In this document: positions 1 through 7,849 of the stretch, one piece after another | How the letters are laid out: each line of letters begins with the position of its first letter | How positions within the stretch are numbered: position 1 is the stretch's first letter | Assembly (NCBI RefSeq): GCF_005887115.1 | Contig: NZ_PNCJ01000011.1 | Span: 1-64,000, forward strand | DNA from: Pseudoalteromonas rubra | GTDB lineage: Bacteria; Pseudomonadota; Gammaproteobacteria; Enterobacterales; Alteromonadaceae | DNA length: 64,000 nucleotides | Direction of reading: 5' to 3' | Made by a program: the position numbers and the translations under genes | The notes under the pieces: generated by a model | Database searches by the model: none | Told to the model about the DNA's origin: nothing | Seen by the model: the letters and a program-made list of their open reading frames with translations, nothing else

Positions 1-129
1 ACCATTTATTCTTTAGTTCTGATCACCCCTCTGATTTGCATTTTCCAAAATAGGTTTCGCCCTGTAAAGCTTTTAGGCTGGTTACTCATTTGTTTTATGC
101 TTAGTATAACTTTAATTTCGGGTAAGTGA
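1..129 (+). CDS. 3' end of a membrane protein gene (partial)
   Basis: The first 129 bases are open in frame 1 and end in TGA at 127. The 42 visible residues are the C-terminus of a protein whose start lies outside the window. They include two hydrophobic stretches (around residues 4-15 and 24-38) separated by a basic segment, so the protein is probably an integral membrane protein ending shortly after a last helix. No family can be named from this fragment. It points the same way as the small plus-strand genes that follow. Confidence 0.55.
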   Translation, partial: TIYSLVLITPLICIFQNRFRPVKLLGWLLICFMLSITLISGK

Positions 130-211
130 CCTAACAAACTGTTTTAAATGACGTCCTAGAGCTTGGTAGCGACAGGGCCCTTCCTATTTCGGCTAAGCTT
201 TATAATTGAGA

Positions 212-419
212 GTTGATTGCTATCGAGCAAAGCTTCAGTTGCTTTCATTAATGAGTTAAGACGCCGAGCATGAATTTGGGGGCAGTTTTTTCTGAGCATA
301 TCGTGTAGGATGGTGGTATCACGCATGGTGTTGTTATCTGGTGAGTTTTTGCGGAATAACTGGATTAAACAATGCTAAGCGTATCTATCGCATTGATTTT
401 AAATATGAATATCTGGGGA
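212..419 (+). repeat. Diverged intergenic repeat, family A, copy 1
   Basis: This stretch resembles 2418-2602 and, in its right half, 53452-53582 and 45866-45915. Shared blocks include GAGCAAAG, ATCGTGTAGG, GGTATCAC, GGTGTTGTTAT and, near the right end, ATTGATTTTAAATAT. It occupies most of the gap before the lipoprotein gene at 480. The copies are diverged but collinear. Three of the four sit directly ahead of a small plus-strand gene, so the element may carry a promoter or be a non-autonomous mobile element. No open frame is conserved between copies. Confidence 0.6.
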
Positions 420-479
420 TTCTTCAGAGTAAGGTGTCATAAAATCACACGCGCTACTTAATTTATAGGGAGATTTATA

Positions 480-1403
480 ATGCTTGTAAAATTTCTATTT
501 TCGGTTTTAGCGTTAAGTGCTATTTCAGGGTGTGCCTCTTGGGTAGCTAGTGATCAAAGCCAACTAGCTCAATCGGGCACAGGATCTGATATAGATTCGG
601 GTTTGGTAACAGCATACACAACTAATCAAACCGCAGTAGTTGCTCAACTTAAAACTTTGACGGGGGTAACTAGCCCTAGTTGGGACCAAATTATATCAGC
701 AGGCTTGCAGTATGCAGATGCACGCTGCTCAGATTATGTTGAATCCTTGTATTGGGTAAATAAACAATTAAAAGCGGATGTTAGAGATGTTAACTCTGCA
801 GGAACACTTGTCACCGGTGTTATGGGGATCGCGAAATCAGCGGCTTCTGAAATAGCTGCTGCAGCTGTATTGTTTGGGTATGCAGAGGAGTCTATTAACA
901 ACTCAGGCAGCCGTGTATTATTTGATCTTGAGCCATCATCCATCAGGTCTTTGGTTGAAGGGAGTCAAAAAGCGTTCAGGGGAGCTCTTTTAACAGGGTA
1001 CAATGATCAAGCCGGCGCTTTTTCCGTAATTAGAGAATATATAGCCTTGTGCTTACCATCTACAATTGAGGCCGAGATAAATAATGCGGCTAAAAATGCA
1101 GTTCAAGTCGCCGCTAGCGGGAATCCAGCTACTGGAGAACCACCTAAAGTCTCCGTAAACGCTGCTCAAGTTAATGTAAGTACTCATACCTATGACTCTG
1201 ATGTTTATAGTTTGCTTCTTAAATTCTATGCATTCCCGGGGGGGGTTAAGGATAACGCAGCCTATACTCAACTACAGAACTGGATGACTTCTAAGGGTAT
1301 CAATGATCCTGTGGGCATATTCTTAATGTCAGGAGGTTATAAAGAGCAGTGGAAAACAGCGGTAGAATTCTTGAGAGTAAATGGAAACCCAAGATTAGAT
1401 TAG
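480..1403 (+). CDS. Predicted lipoprotein of unknown function
   Basis: The 307-residue product begins with a lipoprotein signal peptide: a basic start, a hydrophobic core, then a lipobox ending LSAISGC with the acylated cysteine near residue 18. The rest has no family I recognise. It is rich in Ala, Ser and Val, has a stretch around residues 100-135 that looks like an amphipathic or weakly hydrophobic helix, and ends in a polar segment. ATG is preceded by an AGGGAG-like ribosome site. A 48-codon gene follows after nine bases and is probably co-transcribed. Family A repeat copy 1 covers the upstream region. Confidence 0.75.
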   Translation: MLVKFLFSVLALSAISGCASWVASDQSQLAQSGTGSDIDSGLVTAYTTNQTAVVAQLKTLTGVTSPSWDQIISAGLQYADARCSDYVESLYWVNKQLKADVRDVNSAGTLVTGVMGIAKSAASEIAAAAVLFGYAEESINNSGSRVLFDLEPSSIRSLVEGSQKAFRGALLTGYNDQAGAFSVIREYIALCLPSTIEAEINNAAKNAVQVAASGNPATGEPPKVSVNAAQVNVSTHTYDSDVYSLLLKFYAFPGGVKDNAAYTQLQNWMTSKGINDPVGIFLMSGGYKEQWKTAVEFLRVNGNPRLD

Positions 1404-1412
1404 GAGGTTATT

Positions 1413-1559
1413 ATGAGCAGAAGATACGAAATAAAAGACATTCCTGAACACGAGCTAGAGGCACAAATTAAAATCCTTAAGCAGGATGGTGCAACTGAAG
1501 TTACCTCAAAGCGGCAGCCGAATGGGAAGTACACAATTGTCGCAATTTATCCTGAGTAA
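1413..1559 (+). CDS. Small protein of 48 residues, downstream partner of the lipoprotein
   Basis: The frame starts at ATG 1413 and stops at TAA 1557-1559. A strong AGGAGG site lies five bases before the start, and the previous gene's stop is nine bases upstream, so the pair is almost certainly one transcript. The protein is charged and soluble: it starts MSRRYEIKDIPEHELE, has a Lys/Gln-rich middle and ends with a short strand-like KYTIVAIYPE. It has no signal peptide or membrane segment. I do not recognise the family. The layout (helix, short loop, hairpin) fits a small DNA- or protein-binding factor, but that is speculation. Confidence 0.6.
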   Translation: MSRRYEIKDIPEHELEAQIKILKQDGATEVTSKRQPNGKYTIVAIYPE

Positions 1560-1831
1560 TGATTCATAACGCCGCGTTGTACCTTACTAGCCGGTGCAAC
1601 GCGGCGTTATGTGGCAATTGGAAAGCCATAGCGATTGCCATATTTGTATTCACTGCAGTAGTGCCTGGTGGCTTCACTCTTATTTTCGGGGTTGCTTTTA
1701 CTATTCAGCATTTTAGTGTTGTGCAGCTTGTATTTTCAACAGGCTCATTCGCCTTGCTACTGTTCATGCTTTACCCCGTTTTTATGTACGCATTTAAGTC
1801 TGATGAACTTTGGTTAAAAAACACCAAGTAA
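1559..1831 (+). CDS. Small membrane protein, uncertain start
   Basis: The frame encodes two long hydrophobic helices (about residues 23-48 and 55-80) and a short polar tail ending LKNTK. As drawn, the ATG overlaps the previous stop by one base, and the first 17 codons run through a 15-bp perfect palindrome, so the N-terminal residues are doubtful and translation may start later. No convincing alternative start with a ribosome site is visible. The function is unknown. The gene lies in the same direction as its neighbours and may end the 480-1831 transcript. Confidence 0.4.
   Translation: MIHNAALYLTSRCNAALCGNWKAIAIAIFVFTAVVPGGFTLIFGVAFTIQHFSVVQLVFSTGSFALLLFMLYPVFMYAFKSDELWLKNTK
1565..1611. repeat. 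Perfect 15-bp inverted repeat with 17-base spacer
   Basis: The arms CATAACGCCGCGTTG (1565-1579) and CAACGCGGCGTTATG (1597-1611) are exact reverse complements. They would form a GC-rich hairpin immediately after the 48-codon gene. There is no run of T after it on either strand, so it is not a typical intrinsic terminator. It resembles an integron attC site only loosely (a pairing GTT/AAC core): the core bases do not fit the 7-base consensus and there are no extrahelical bases. An mRNA-stabilising hairpin or a small mobile palindrome are alternatives. Confidence 0.6.
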
Positions 1832-1922
1832 TTCTATTGAGAAATGAGAAAAAACAGGCCGTACCTAGTCCTCGTCTGGCATATCTACTATTTTATAAAC
1901 TCTATCAATGTGTTATCTCTGT

Positions 1923-2269
1923 ATGATTAAATTTTCTAGTGCACTTTTGGTATTCATGCTTCTTCCTCAGCTTGTCTACGCTTGCATGTTTCCAGAGCTA
2001 GGAGAGGAATATGATGCGTTAATTAAAATTGAAAAGCAGCAGGGTGAAAATACGTATAAACTCTCAGTTCCGCGGCTCGTTAAAAATTCTAGTGGCTGGC
2101 CAACTGTTACTTTAATCTACTCTTCTGAAGATTCAGATAAAAATGTAGGGAAGAAACTCTTAGTGACGGGGCGCTGCTGTCGTGCTTCCCACAAAACGTT
2201 ATTCGCGAGGAAATAGTTCTGAATAGCACTTGGGAAAAAGCAGTAGACTGGATATCAAGTGACTTATAG
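1923..2269 (+). pseudogene. Secreted small protein gene, frameshifted in a G run
   Basis: From ATG 1923 the frame encodes a signal peptide (MIKFSSALLVFMLLPQLVYA) and a small secreted domain with a Cys after the cleavage region. Frame 1 ends early at 2216 in an odd Cys/Arg-rich tail. Adding one G to the GGGG run at 2168-2171 restores a sensible tail, ALLSCFPQNVIREEIVLN, then a helix ending AVDWISSDL and a stop at 2267-2269. The intact protein would be about 115 residues. This is either recent decay or a homopolymer error in the assembly. The function is unknown. An upstream ATG at 1908 is possible but less likely because the signal peptide starts at 1923. Confidence 0.6.
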
Positions 2270-2417
2270 GGCGAGAGAACTTTTCCATAGAAGTATCAGT
2301 GATGTGGGAAACTGAGGTTTGTTTAACAGTTGGACGTGCAGAAATTATCAAGTAGTGTGCGCTGAAAATGACTAAGTCGTCAACCGATCACCATAAAGTT
2401 TAATCTGCTTGTATTTA

Positions 2418-2602
2418 GTTGTTATTGAGCAAAGTTTCGGTTACCCGCATTGATGAATTGAAGAGCAGTATTTGCAGAGCACATCGTGTAGGCTGGGTGT
2501 ATCACACTCGGTGTTGTTATTTAATTTTTTGTTGGCAAAATAAATTGGAGCAGGCAACACCATGTGTGGCTATCATATTGACTTTAATTATAAACTCTGG
2601 GA
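2418..2602 (+). repeat. Diverged intergenic repeat, family A, copy 2
   Basis: This is collinear with copy 1 at 212-419. Shared blocks are GAGCAAAG, ACATCGTGTAGG, GTATCACAC, GGTGTTGTTATTT, and an AT-rich end leading into ACTCTGGGA. Its middle (GGCAAAATAAATTGGAGCAGG) is closest to copy 3 at 53452, where GGCGAAATAAATTGGAGTAG is seen. It lies directly ahead of the secreted-protein gene at 2637. The open frame at 2419-2640 runs through the repeat and is not believed to be a gene. Confidence 0.65.
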
Positions 2603-2636
2603 ATTGCTCTGGTGAGGGGGTTATTTGGGTGGGCTG

Positions 2637-2987
2637 GTGACTAAGTTAATTATTTCAGTATTACTTTTTGTTTCTCTAAATACCCACTCCAGAGAGTCAG
2701 CGTTAGATGTCGATTTCTTTTATCTTCAGTACATTATGGAGAGTGTTCGAAACTACTCTCCCGGCAAAAGTGAATGCAGATACACATCTGGCGATGAAAC
2801 ACTGCTGAATGAGTTTTTGAACGCAAACAATAAAGGTGTTATCAGGGCTAAGTACTCTGGCATTGATAAAAGTGAGATAAGGGTATTTATACCTCTTCTT
2901 AAGTGGAAAAGGCCGGGGCTATATTTGACTATCAAGCTAAGCGGTAATCTTTGCGAAAGTTTTACACTGAGTGAGGTGATGAATTAA
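2637..2987 (+). CDS. Small secreted protein, unknown function
   Basis: GTG at 2637 gives a clean signal peptide (VTKLIISVLLFVSLNTHS) followed by a domain of about 98 residues. The mature part contains two cysteines about 85 residues apart that could form a disulphide (one in the SECRYTSG region, one in SGNLCESF). A TTG four codons upstream is the other possible start. Its position right behind a family A repeat, and its size, match several other genes here (480, 53646). I do not recognise the family. Confidence 0.55.
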   Translation: MTKLIISVLLFVSLNTHSRESALDVDFFYLQYIMESVRNYSPGKSECRYTSGDETLLNEFLNANNKGVIRAKYSGIDKSEIRVFIPLLKWKRPGLYLTIKLSGNLCESFTLSEVMN

Positions 2988-3156
2988 GCTAGGCCCGTAA
3001 AAATGACAAGAGGCTATGGCGTCAATCGCTAAATCTAATTGGGTGACGCGTTCCCGGTGCTTTTTAAATTTACTTGTCTTTCTATCTGAACTAAAAGGCA
3101 AATATCTGTCAGGCCCTCTGAGCAGGGTGTTGTGAACCCGGTTGAGATTTGAACGT

Positions 3157-3558
3157 ATGTCCCGACTAATATGTAAACAGTGTAAAAGCGCCATAGTGGC
3201 AAAAGACCTTAACCCATAAGCAAGACATAGAAGTTATGTATGTCCTGTTTGTGGTACACCTGTTAAAGAGCAAAAAGAAAAATATATCATTGTAGTTGTT
3301 TTAGGTATTTCTGCTATTTTGTTATCAGGTACTATCTATAGTGGCTTTTCAAAAAGTGGTTTTGATTGGTTTTTGGAAAACATTAAATCATTGCTGTTCA
3401 TTGTTTTTTCATCAATTTCAATGGTTTTCAGTGCTTATCGGAATTCAAAATATAAACCAAATCCGAACTTTTTGGAGCCTAGGCCCTGGCCGCTGTTGTA
3501 CAGTATTTCTTTAATTGTCCTGGTATTGGCACTTTTAAACCTGTTAGTGCACCAATAA
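3157..3558 (+). pseudogene. Zinc-ribbon membrane protein with an in-frame stop
   Basis: A frame starting at ATG 3157 reads MSRLICKQCKSAIVAKDLNP, then TAA at 3217-3219, then continues without another stop to 3558. Across the stop, the two pairs CxxC (ICKQC) and CxxC (VCPVCG) form an evident zinc ribbon, followed by three hydrophobic segments (about residues 46-60, 75-92 and 113-131). Changing TAA to CAA would restore a 133-residue zinc-ribbon membrane protein. The stop falls between the metal-binding pairs, so no internal start could save the ribbon. It is either a nonsense mutation or stop readthrough; decay is simpler. Confidence 0.65.
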
Positions 3559-3879
3559 GCTTGAATACAAGGGGTTAGTGGGCCATGTTTGTGCTTTACT
3601 AAGCTGTTGCTATGCTCGAGCGTTGGCTTGTACAAAATGCTACAAGTTTGAGTCATGTGGATTTTGAAAGTGGCATGCCATTGCCAGGTTTCAACTGCAA
3701 CGTTGTCATTGACCTTTCGGGCAATGCCAGAATGTGGGTTGTAACCCACAATGTGATTCAGGTTGGTTTAGTGCGCGCGAGAGCCAGACATATTTAAAAA
3801 GTATTAAAAATGGCCGGTATGGACAGTTGTTTCTGGGCACATCTGGTAAGCCCTCAGGGGTTAACATGGAGGGAGATAT
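3559..3879. other. Intergenic stretch with a short perfect palindrome
   Basis: This 321-base gap has no convincing gene. A 61-codon frame at 3612-3797 has no ribosome site and no recognisable product. A near-continuous palindrome TGTGGGTT-GT-AACCCACA lies at 3733-3750 and could be an operator or hairpin. The end of the region carries the ribosome site GGAGGGAG for the lipoprotein gene at 3880. Confidence 0.5.
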
Positions 3880-4230
3880 TTGAAAGTAATTTTAACGTTG
3901 GCGTTGTTATTTATTGCCGGCTGTTCTCCAAGTTGGAAAGAGTCGCCATATGAAGTTTACTATATCGATGGTACTAACACGCTAGGTTACTCACTGGGTG
4001 GTGGCGGTTTTATCAGCCGGTTGGATGAGCCAAAGCTTATTTCATCAAACTCAAAATATATTTCGGTGTATGCTTGCCCAACAAGCACTTGCTCGTACTT
4101 TTATATAGATAAGGTCAATGATCATCAGTTTGCAGAGCACAACGAGTTTGTATTCGGTCCCTTTACCAAGCGGCAATTCTCCCATCTGAAACATAAGCTT
4201 GGATTGCCACTATTAAAGGATGAGTCGTAA
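3880..4230 (+). CDS. Small predicted lipoprotein
   Basis: TTG at 3880 is favoured because a GGAGGGAG ribosome site sits just upstream and the product then begins with a clear lipoprotein signal: basic residue, LTLALLFIAGC with the acylated cysteine at residue 15. The mature part is about 100 residues. It has a Gly-rich turn (YSLGGGGF), a CPTSTCSYFY segment with two close cysteines, and a basic C-terminal helix. The family is not recognised. The next gene follows after 13 bases, so the two may share a transcript. Confidence 0.65.
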   Translation: MKVILTLALLFIAGCSPSWKESPYEVYYIDGTNTLGYSLGGGGFISRLDEPKLISSNSKYISVYACPTSTCSYFYIDKVNDHQFAEHNEFVFGPFTKRQFSHLKHKLGLPLLKDES

Positions 4231-4243
4231 TCTATCATAGGTA

Positions 4244-4552
4244 ATGAGTGTCAGGTTTATGTCAAAGTCTGGGAATCTTGTAAATAGCCTAATTTTGCGC
4301 TGGGCGGTTTCAGTTATAAGTGTTTCGATGCTGGTGGTTTTTGTGTTTTTTATTCACTCAAAGCAACCTGTTTGGGCGTGGGTGACAGGTGTTGTGTTCA
4401 TCGTTTTTAGCGCAGAACATCTCTATAATTTTGTCTCTCGTACTCGTATTTTGCGTTTAAATCGACTTTCAGGTTCAAAAACTCAAAGCGTGTTAGCGTT
4501 GCTATTACCGCTTTTGGCATTGTGGATGTTGTATCATGTGTTTGGAATATAG
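4244..4552 (+). CDS. Small integral membrane protein
   Basis: The product is about 100 residues with three hydrophobic helices (around residues 19-40, 45-64 and 83-101) and a basic loop (RTRILRLNR) between the second and third. The start could be ATG 4244 or ATG 4259; both have weak ribosome sites. It follows the lipoprotein gene by 13 bases. No family or catalytic motif is recognised. The basic loop suggests the segment between helices 2 and 3 is cytoplasmic. Confidence 0.55.
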   Translation: MSVRFMSKSGNLVNSLILRWAVSVISVSMLVVFVFFIHSKQPVWAWVTGVVFIVFSAEHLYNFVSRTRILRLNRLSGSKTQSVLALLLPLLALWMLYHVFGI

Positions 4553-4654
4553 CAATGGGCAGTAGTACTGGCTGGCGCTTTATGAACCTGGCCTTGAGCT
4601 GTTAGGTGTATAACGACTGCTCATGTTGAAATGAGCTGACCGAGGGAACTAAAA

Positions 4655-5059
4655 ATGGATGCGCTTTTAACACCCATGCTTATGCACATTTTGTTGTGTG
4701 CAGTACTTTATGTACTCTTAACGCTTGCCAGAGCGCCTGCTGTTTGGGGTCTGGGTTCCAGGCAAGATGGCTCAAACCCTTTCGAAGATATTCAGCCAAG
4801 GATCAGTGCCAACCTTAGCAACCAGTTTGAATGGCCTGTATTTTTCTATGTTGTTTGTTTAGTTTTGATTTTTACAGGTGAAGCTATTAACCCAATTCAG
4901 GGATATCTGGCGTGGGTCTTCGTCCTTGGTCGTGCTGTCCACAGCTGCGTTCAAGTGTTTACATCCAATGTCAGGATGCGCGGTATTGTGTTTACCATTA
5001 ACTTTGTTGCGGTATTGGCCATGTGGGGCGTGCTTTGCATTGACAGGGGCATTATATAA
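4655..5059 (+). CDS. MAPEG-family membrane protein
   Basis: This 134-residue protein has four hydrophobic helices and the hallmarks of the MAPEG family (membrane-associated eicosanoid and glutathione metabolism): a helix 1 with a loop containing RISANLSNQFEWPVFF, and the downstream AWVFVLGRAVHSCVQ...NVRMRGIVF block, where family members carry conserved Arg and Asn residues used to bind glutathione. Bacterial members are often glutathione transferases or of unknown role. The length is normal. ATG follows a GAGGGAAC ribosome site. It appears to be a single-gene unit. Confidence 0.85.
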   Translation: MDALLTPMLMHILLCAVLYVLLTLARAPAVWGLGSRQDGSNPFEDIQPRISANLSNQFEWPVFFYVVCLVLIFTGEAINPIQGYLAWVFVLGRAVHSCVQVFTSNVRMRGIVFTINFVAVLAMWGVLCIDRGII

Positions 5060-5183
5060 ATTAGGTTTTATAGAAGTTTTTACACGAAAATCAGAGATGA
5101 ATCGATAGGGCTGTCTGGCCATTTCACCAAGTATCTTTTTGCTTGCGCTACGCGTTCATTTTAATAAAAAACCGAGGGCTCCA

Positions 5184-5504
5184 ATGAGGGTTTCTAAAAC
5201 AGAAAAGCAGTTTTTGATTTTTAATTTGCTGGGAGCTTGCGCTTTTATCTGGATTGCTTCTAAAACCTGGATTCATCCTGAACTTGTCGATGTAGGTGGG
5301 GCTAGTGCTGGAAGCGCAGTGGTTTGGTTTTTTACGGCATTGCCTGTTTTAGTTGTGTTTCTTGTAATTAATCCTGTGATAATAGTATTTGCCATTGTAC
5401 GTTGGGTGAAAGCACGAAGTTGGCCACTAACTTATGTTTCGTTACTATCTCTGCTGATATGGCCTTTAGTTATTATGATTGATAGCTCCAGACATGGATT
5501 GTAA
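5184..5504 (+). CDS. Small membrane protein with three helices
   Basis: ATG 5184 is chosen over an upstream in-frame start at 5139 because a GAGGG ribosome site lies eight bases before it. The 106-residue product begins with a short charged stretch (MRVSKTEKQ), then has three hydrophobic segments (about residues 10-24, 40-70 and 78-98) with a basic loop VRWVKARSW. No known family is recognised. It is probably an inner membrane protein of unknown role. Confidence 0.55.
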   Translation: MRVSKTEKQFLIFNLLGACAFIWIASKTWIHPELVDVGGASAGSAVVWFFTALPVLVVFLVINPVIIVFAIVRWVKARSWPLTYVSLLSLLIWPLVIMIDSSRHGL

Positions 5505-5601
5505 AAAGATTATGTTTAGCATGAAAAATCGATTGCTTGCATTCTCACTAAGATAGGTAGTGTTAGGCATTAATATACCCATGTTGGAGCATTGTTTACA
5601 A

Positions 5602-6096
5602 ATGAAATATTTAACCACAGCGCTAATCTCTTTGTTTTTGAACTTTTTTGTCGAAGCCGGCGATTGTAAGAAGATATACTCAAACGAACACTTTTATCTA
5701 TGTACTGAAGACAATGTGGATGGTGCGTTGTTTCCTTTTCCTGTCTACGATGTTTATGCTGTTCACCTCAAAACTGGAAATAAAAGCTTTATTGCGTACG
5801 AGAGTTTTGTTAATGATGTCTCTAAGATAACCAAAGTAAGCAACGACGAGTTTTTCTATAAAGCTTATATGGGGGGCAATAGTCCACCATCTGAAAATCG
5901 TCACGTATTACTGGTCATCAATCAGCTTGAAGTTAAAAATGCAGGCGTGTTTTCTGGGTATGAAGATATAGACAATGATGGCAAGCTCGACTACTTTTTA
6001 CTGTCTTTATCTGAATCGGGTTCAGCGAGTGCTTTCGACACATATACTAAAAGTAAGCTAATACTCAAAAGCAATGAGTTAGTGAGAGCAGAGTAA
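5602..6096 (+). CDS. Secreted protein with an acidic DxDxDG loop
   Basis: ATG 5602 gives a signal peptide (MKYLTTALISLFLNFFVEAG) and a mature part of about 145 residues. Near the end, DIDNDGKLDYFLLSL has the DxDxDGxxD pattern of calcium-binding loops seen in FG-GAP and dockerin-type repeats, followed by a strand. Two N-terminal cysteines (around residues 22 and 35) may form a disulphide. An upstream in-frame start at 5560 would spoil the signal peptide. The partner and role are unknown. It ends the AT-rich run of small genes. Confidence 0.6.
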   Translation: MKYLTTALISLFLNFFVEAGDCKKIYSNEHFYLCTEDNVDGALFPFPVYDVYAVHLKTGNKSFIAYESFVNDVSKITKVSNDEFFYKAYMGGNSPPSENRHVLLVINQLEVKNAGVFSGYEDIDNDGKLDYFLLSLSESGSASAFDTYTKSKLILKSNELVRAE

Positions 6097-6248
6097 TATT
6101 TTAGCAAGGGTACTATAAGGCTGCTCTCCAAAGTGCGCCCCTTTGTTGTTAGCTCTTACCTGCGTTAATTTCTTTCGGAGTTAGTTTGAAAGGTCTCTAT
6201 GCTCTATTGTTAAGGCCTCATATCTGCATGGACTGACAGGTATATTTT

Positions 6249-6668
6249 ATGGCAACACACAACAAAATTAAAAAATTGAATGCTGGCAGGGACTATATTG
6301 CCGATCATTTTCAGGGGCAGCTCTGTCTATCCGATATCGCCAGGAGTTCATACATGTCTCCTTATCACTTTTTGCGTGTGTTCAAAGATATGTATGGAGA
6401 AACCCCCAATGAGTTTCTGGTCCGCCTGAGAATCGAACAAGCTAAGAAAATGCTCATTACCGAAAATCTGAGTGTCTCTGAAGTGTGCGAACAGGTAGGG
6501 TACGCAAGCCTTGGTAGCTTCTCTTCGTTGTTTGCAAAGCAAGTGGGTATGGCACCGACTTCCTATCGCCGTAAGCTTTGGGCTTTGTCTTCAGAGGCAT
6601 ATCGTTTTCCCGCGCAGGCTATACCGGCATGTTATGCTTATCACTTTTTGGGTAAGCTGACAAAATGA
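6249..6668 (+). CDS. Stand-alone AraC/XylS-type transcription regulator
   Basis: The first 110 residues are a complete AraC DNA-binding domain with two helix-turn-helix units: LCLSDIARSSYMSPYHFLRV, then a second one around VSEVCEQVGYASLGSFSS ending in the family signature FAKQVGMAPTSYRR. There is no N-terminal ligand domain, so it resembles the short SoxS/MarA-like class. A basic-aromatic tail of about 30 residues follows. It sits 71 bases upstream of a VOC-fold gene on the same strand and probably controls it. Confidence 0.88.
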   Translation: MATHNKIKKLNAGRDYIADHFQGQLCLSDIARSSYMSPYHFLRVFKDMYGETPNEFLVRLRIEQAKKMLITENLSVSEVCEQVGYASLGSFSSLFAKQVGMAPTSYRRKLWALSSEAYRFPAQAIPACYAYHFLGKLTK

Positions 6669-6739
6669 GCAATATTGGAGAAATATCTTTTTGATTGTTT
6701 CTATAGAATAAGAACAAATCAACTACAGGAAATAGGAAA

Positions 6740-7147
6740 ATGATCACATCTATAGCGCATGCCACAGTATATGTACTAAATCAGGACGAAGCGCTTGATT
6801 TTTATAAAAATAAGCTCGGGTTTGAGGTGGGTGACGATATGAAGGTGGAAGGAGATTTTCGATGGCTCACTGTTTACCCGAAATCTAAGCCACAGCTTCA
6901 GCTGGTATTGGCTGAGCCCAAAGAAGGCCCAATGTTCAGCAAAGACGCTGCCGAAAAAATACGCAGTTTAATTGCAGAGGGCGCATTTGGGGCGGGTGTA
7001 TTCGAAACCGAAAATTGCCAACAAACCTATGAAGAACTGGTGGACAAAGGTGTGGAGTTTATCCAGCCACCAACAGAGCAGCTATACGGTATCGAGGCGA
7101 TGGCGCTGGATAACTCCGGTAACTGGTTTAGCTTGGTGCAGCGATAA
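6740..7147 (+). CDS. VOC-superfamily (glyoxalase/bleomycin-resistance fold) protein
   Basis: The 135-residue protein has two beta-alpha-beta-beta-beta modules typical of the VOC fold: it opens ITSIAHATVYVLNQDEALDF, has FYKNKLGFEVGDD, and in the second half GVEFIQPPTEQLYGIEAMAL and DNSGNWFSLVQ. His at residue 6 and Glu in the second module are at the positions that usually bind the metal. The substrate cannot be named; such proteins act on glyoxals, fosfomycin-like drugs or aromatic diols. GGAAATAGGAAAA precedes the ATG. It lies behind an AraC regulator. Confidence 0.85.
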   Translation: MITSIAHATVYVLNQDEALDFYKNKLGFEVGDDMKVEGDFRWLTVYPKSKPQLQLVLAEPKEGPMFSKDAAEKIRSLIAEGAFGAGVFETENCQQTYEELVDKGVEFIQPPTEQLYGIEAMALDNSGNWFSLVQR

Positions 7148-7397
7148 CACATACTCCAACAATTCGGCAGGGTCATTAATGACCTTGCTGTACGACGCTG
7201 GTGTTGCATCCCACCTTTTAAGTCTTTCATTCACTCCTCTACTTACAACTTGTCAAACGCAATTAATTTTTATGAGGGTGTGATGAGTAGTCCGGTCACT
7301 CCCCCATAAATTGCCACAGCTTCTTTGAATAAAAAATAGTATTAGCTGTTTCAGCAATTCTTGGATCTTATGTACATCTAAAGGCTAACGGCTTTAA

Positions 7398-7733
7398 TAC
7401 ATCGCTGATATCACAGAGCATTACGTACAGATAGTTTCGCCCAAGAGCTTCTCTGGTACTGCTCAGTCTTTTCCGAGCATTGAATCGTTATCTTTCTACC
7501 AGCAAGGCCATTTACCTTATGGTGTGGTTGAATTCTATGCCAACCCAAGCCTTAGCGACCGGAGCAAATGCAATAACTCTGTAGCATTGGATATGGGAAT
7601 AGATGGGGTGGATACTTCCTCCTGGGTTCAGCCGGTAGCGGTTGAAGCGCCCCATGAATCCGAAGCTACTACAACACAAACTACGGAAAAGGTGGTAAAA
7701 CTAAAGATAAAGCCATGGTGGAAAATTTGGTAA
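7398..7733 (+). pseudogene. Open frame that looks like the 3' remnant of a larger gene
   Basis: A frame stays open from just after TAA 7395 to TAA 7731 and encodes about 111 residues of plausible protein (aromatic, strand-rich start including HYVQIVSPKSF and YGVVEFYANPS; a Thr-rich charged linker; and a basic end KLKIKPWWKIW). No start codon with a ribosome site lies near its 5' end. The GTG at 7524 is inside the conserved-looking part. I read it as the C-terminal piece of a truncated gene, but a short gene from 7524 remains possible. The rest of 7148-7397 holds no recognisable gene. Confidence 0.35.
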
Positions 7734-7849
7734 CCCCAGCACTTGGTCCCGTCGGAGAAATTTTACTGTGGTTATATTTGTGTTACACGGCATAACGTCA
7801 CCGGTAAAACTTGTCTTTCAGATCGGGTATCAAATAAAAAGGAAAACTG

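Noticed and set aside
1565..1611. Integron attC site
   Set aside because: The palindrome lacks the 7-base core consensus (GTTRRRY/RYYYAAC) and extrahelical bases, and no integrase is present.
2419..2640. 73-codon frame through family A repeat
   Set aside because: It is not conserved between repeat copies and has no ribosome site.
3612..3797. 61-codon frame
   Set aside because: It has no ribosome site, no start context and no recognisable product, and it spans a palindrome.
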